Origin: Acidobacteriota bacterium
GTDB lineage: Bacteria > Acidobacteriota > Blastocatellia > Pyrinomonadales > Pyrinomonadaceae
NCBI GenBank assembly: GCA_003222935.1
Contig: QHXL01000188.1
Span: 7,634 to 14,398 of the forward strand
Direction: 5' to 3'
Length of the DNA stretch: 6,765 nucleotides
The notes beneath the pieces were generated by a model. That model had not been told where the DNA came from. It saw only the letters and a program-made list of their open reading frames with translations, and did not search any database. The translations under genes and the position numbers were made by a program. This document shows, in pieces, positions 6,718 to 6,765 of the stretch. Each line of letters starts with the position of its first letter. Within the stretch, counting starts at the first letter, position 1.

Positions 6718-6765
6718 GTAAGTAAAACGAACTTCGACCATTCATGATATCGGTTAAGACTTCGC
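6718..6765. other. Right-edge stretch with no recognised feature
   Basis: The remaining bases after the last possible stop contain no convincing ORF, no hairpin followed by a T-run, and no good promoter. Whether the operon ends here or continues cannot be seen. Confidence 0.4.

Noticed and set aside
6618..6765. Transcription terminator after GH2
   Set aside because: No stable inverted repeat followed by a T-run could be found; a direct repeat GTGACG (6649-6654 and 6659-6664) does not form a hairpin.

Overview
The window is a same-strand run of carbohydrate genes from a bacterium of roughly even base composition. Nothing in it fixes the taxon. The proteins look like those of soil or aquatic Gram-negative lineages with large glycan repertoires. 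An Acidobacteriota-like origin is my loose impression from the small protein at 4589-4813 and the gene order, and is not demonstrated.

Layout, all on + strand. (1) 2-1093: 3'-terminal part of a GT-B glycosyltransferase whose reading frame is already open at the left edge. (2) 1124-2344: glf, UDP-galactopyranose mutase, behind a strong Shine-Dalgarno. (3) 2341-4236: a fusion of a GH1-like glycosidase domain with an RmlD-type (dTDP-4-dehydrorhamnose reductase) domain, coupled to glf by an ATGA overlap. The RmlD half is broken near 4200; its missing C-terminal lobe continues in another frame to 4538. Family comparison and frame arithmetic both fit a loss of about 40 bases. (4) 4589-4813: an uncharacterised 74-residue protein. 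(5) 4823-6613: a complete GH2 glycosidase without a signal peptide. (6) 6610-6717: a possible 35-codon ORF overlapping the GH2 stop, followed by about 50 bases in which I see nothing.

How the genes fit together: the glycosyltransferase and mutase point to assembly of a galactofuranose-containing glycan from UDP-Galf, and the RmlD domain points to a deoxysugar nucleotide such as dTDP-L-rhamnose. Two apparently cytosolic glycosidases within a biosynthetic operon are the puzzling part; they may trim, edit or salvage the glycan or an intermediate. No rRNA, tRNA, CRISPR, insertion sequence, convincing internal promoter or rho-independent terminator was seen. No gene-free stretch exceeds 300 bases.
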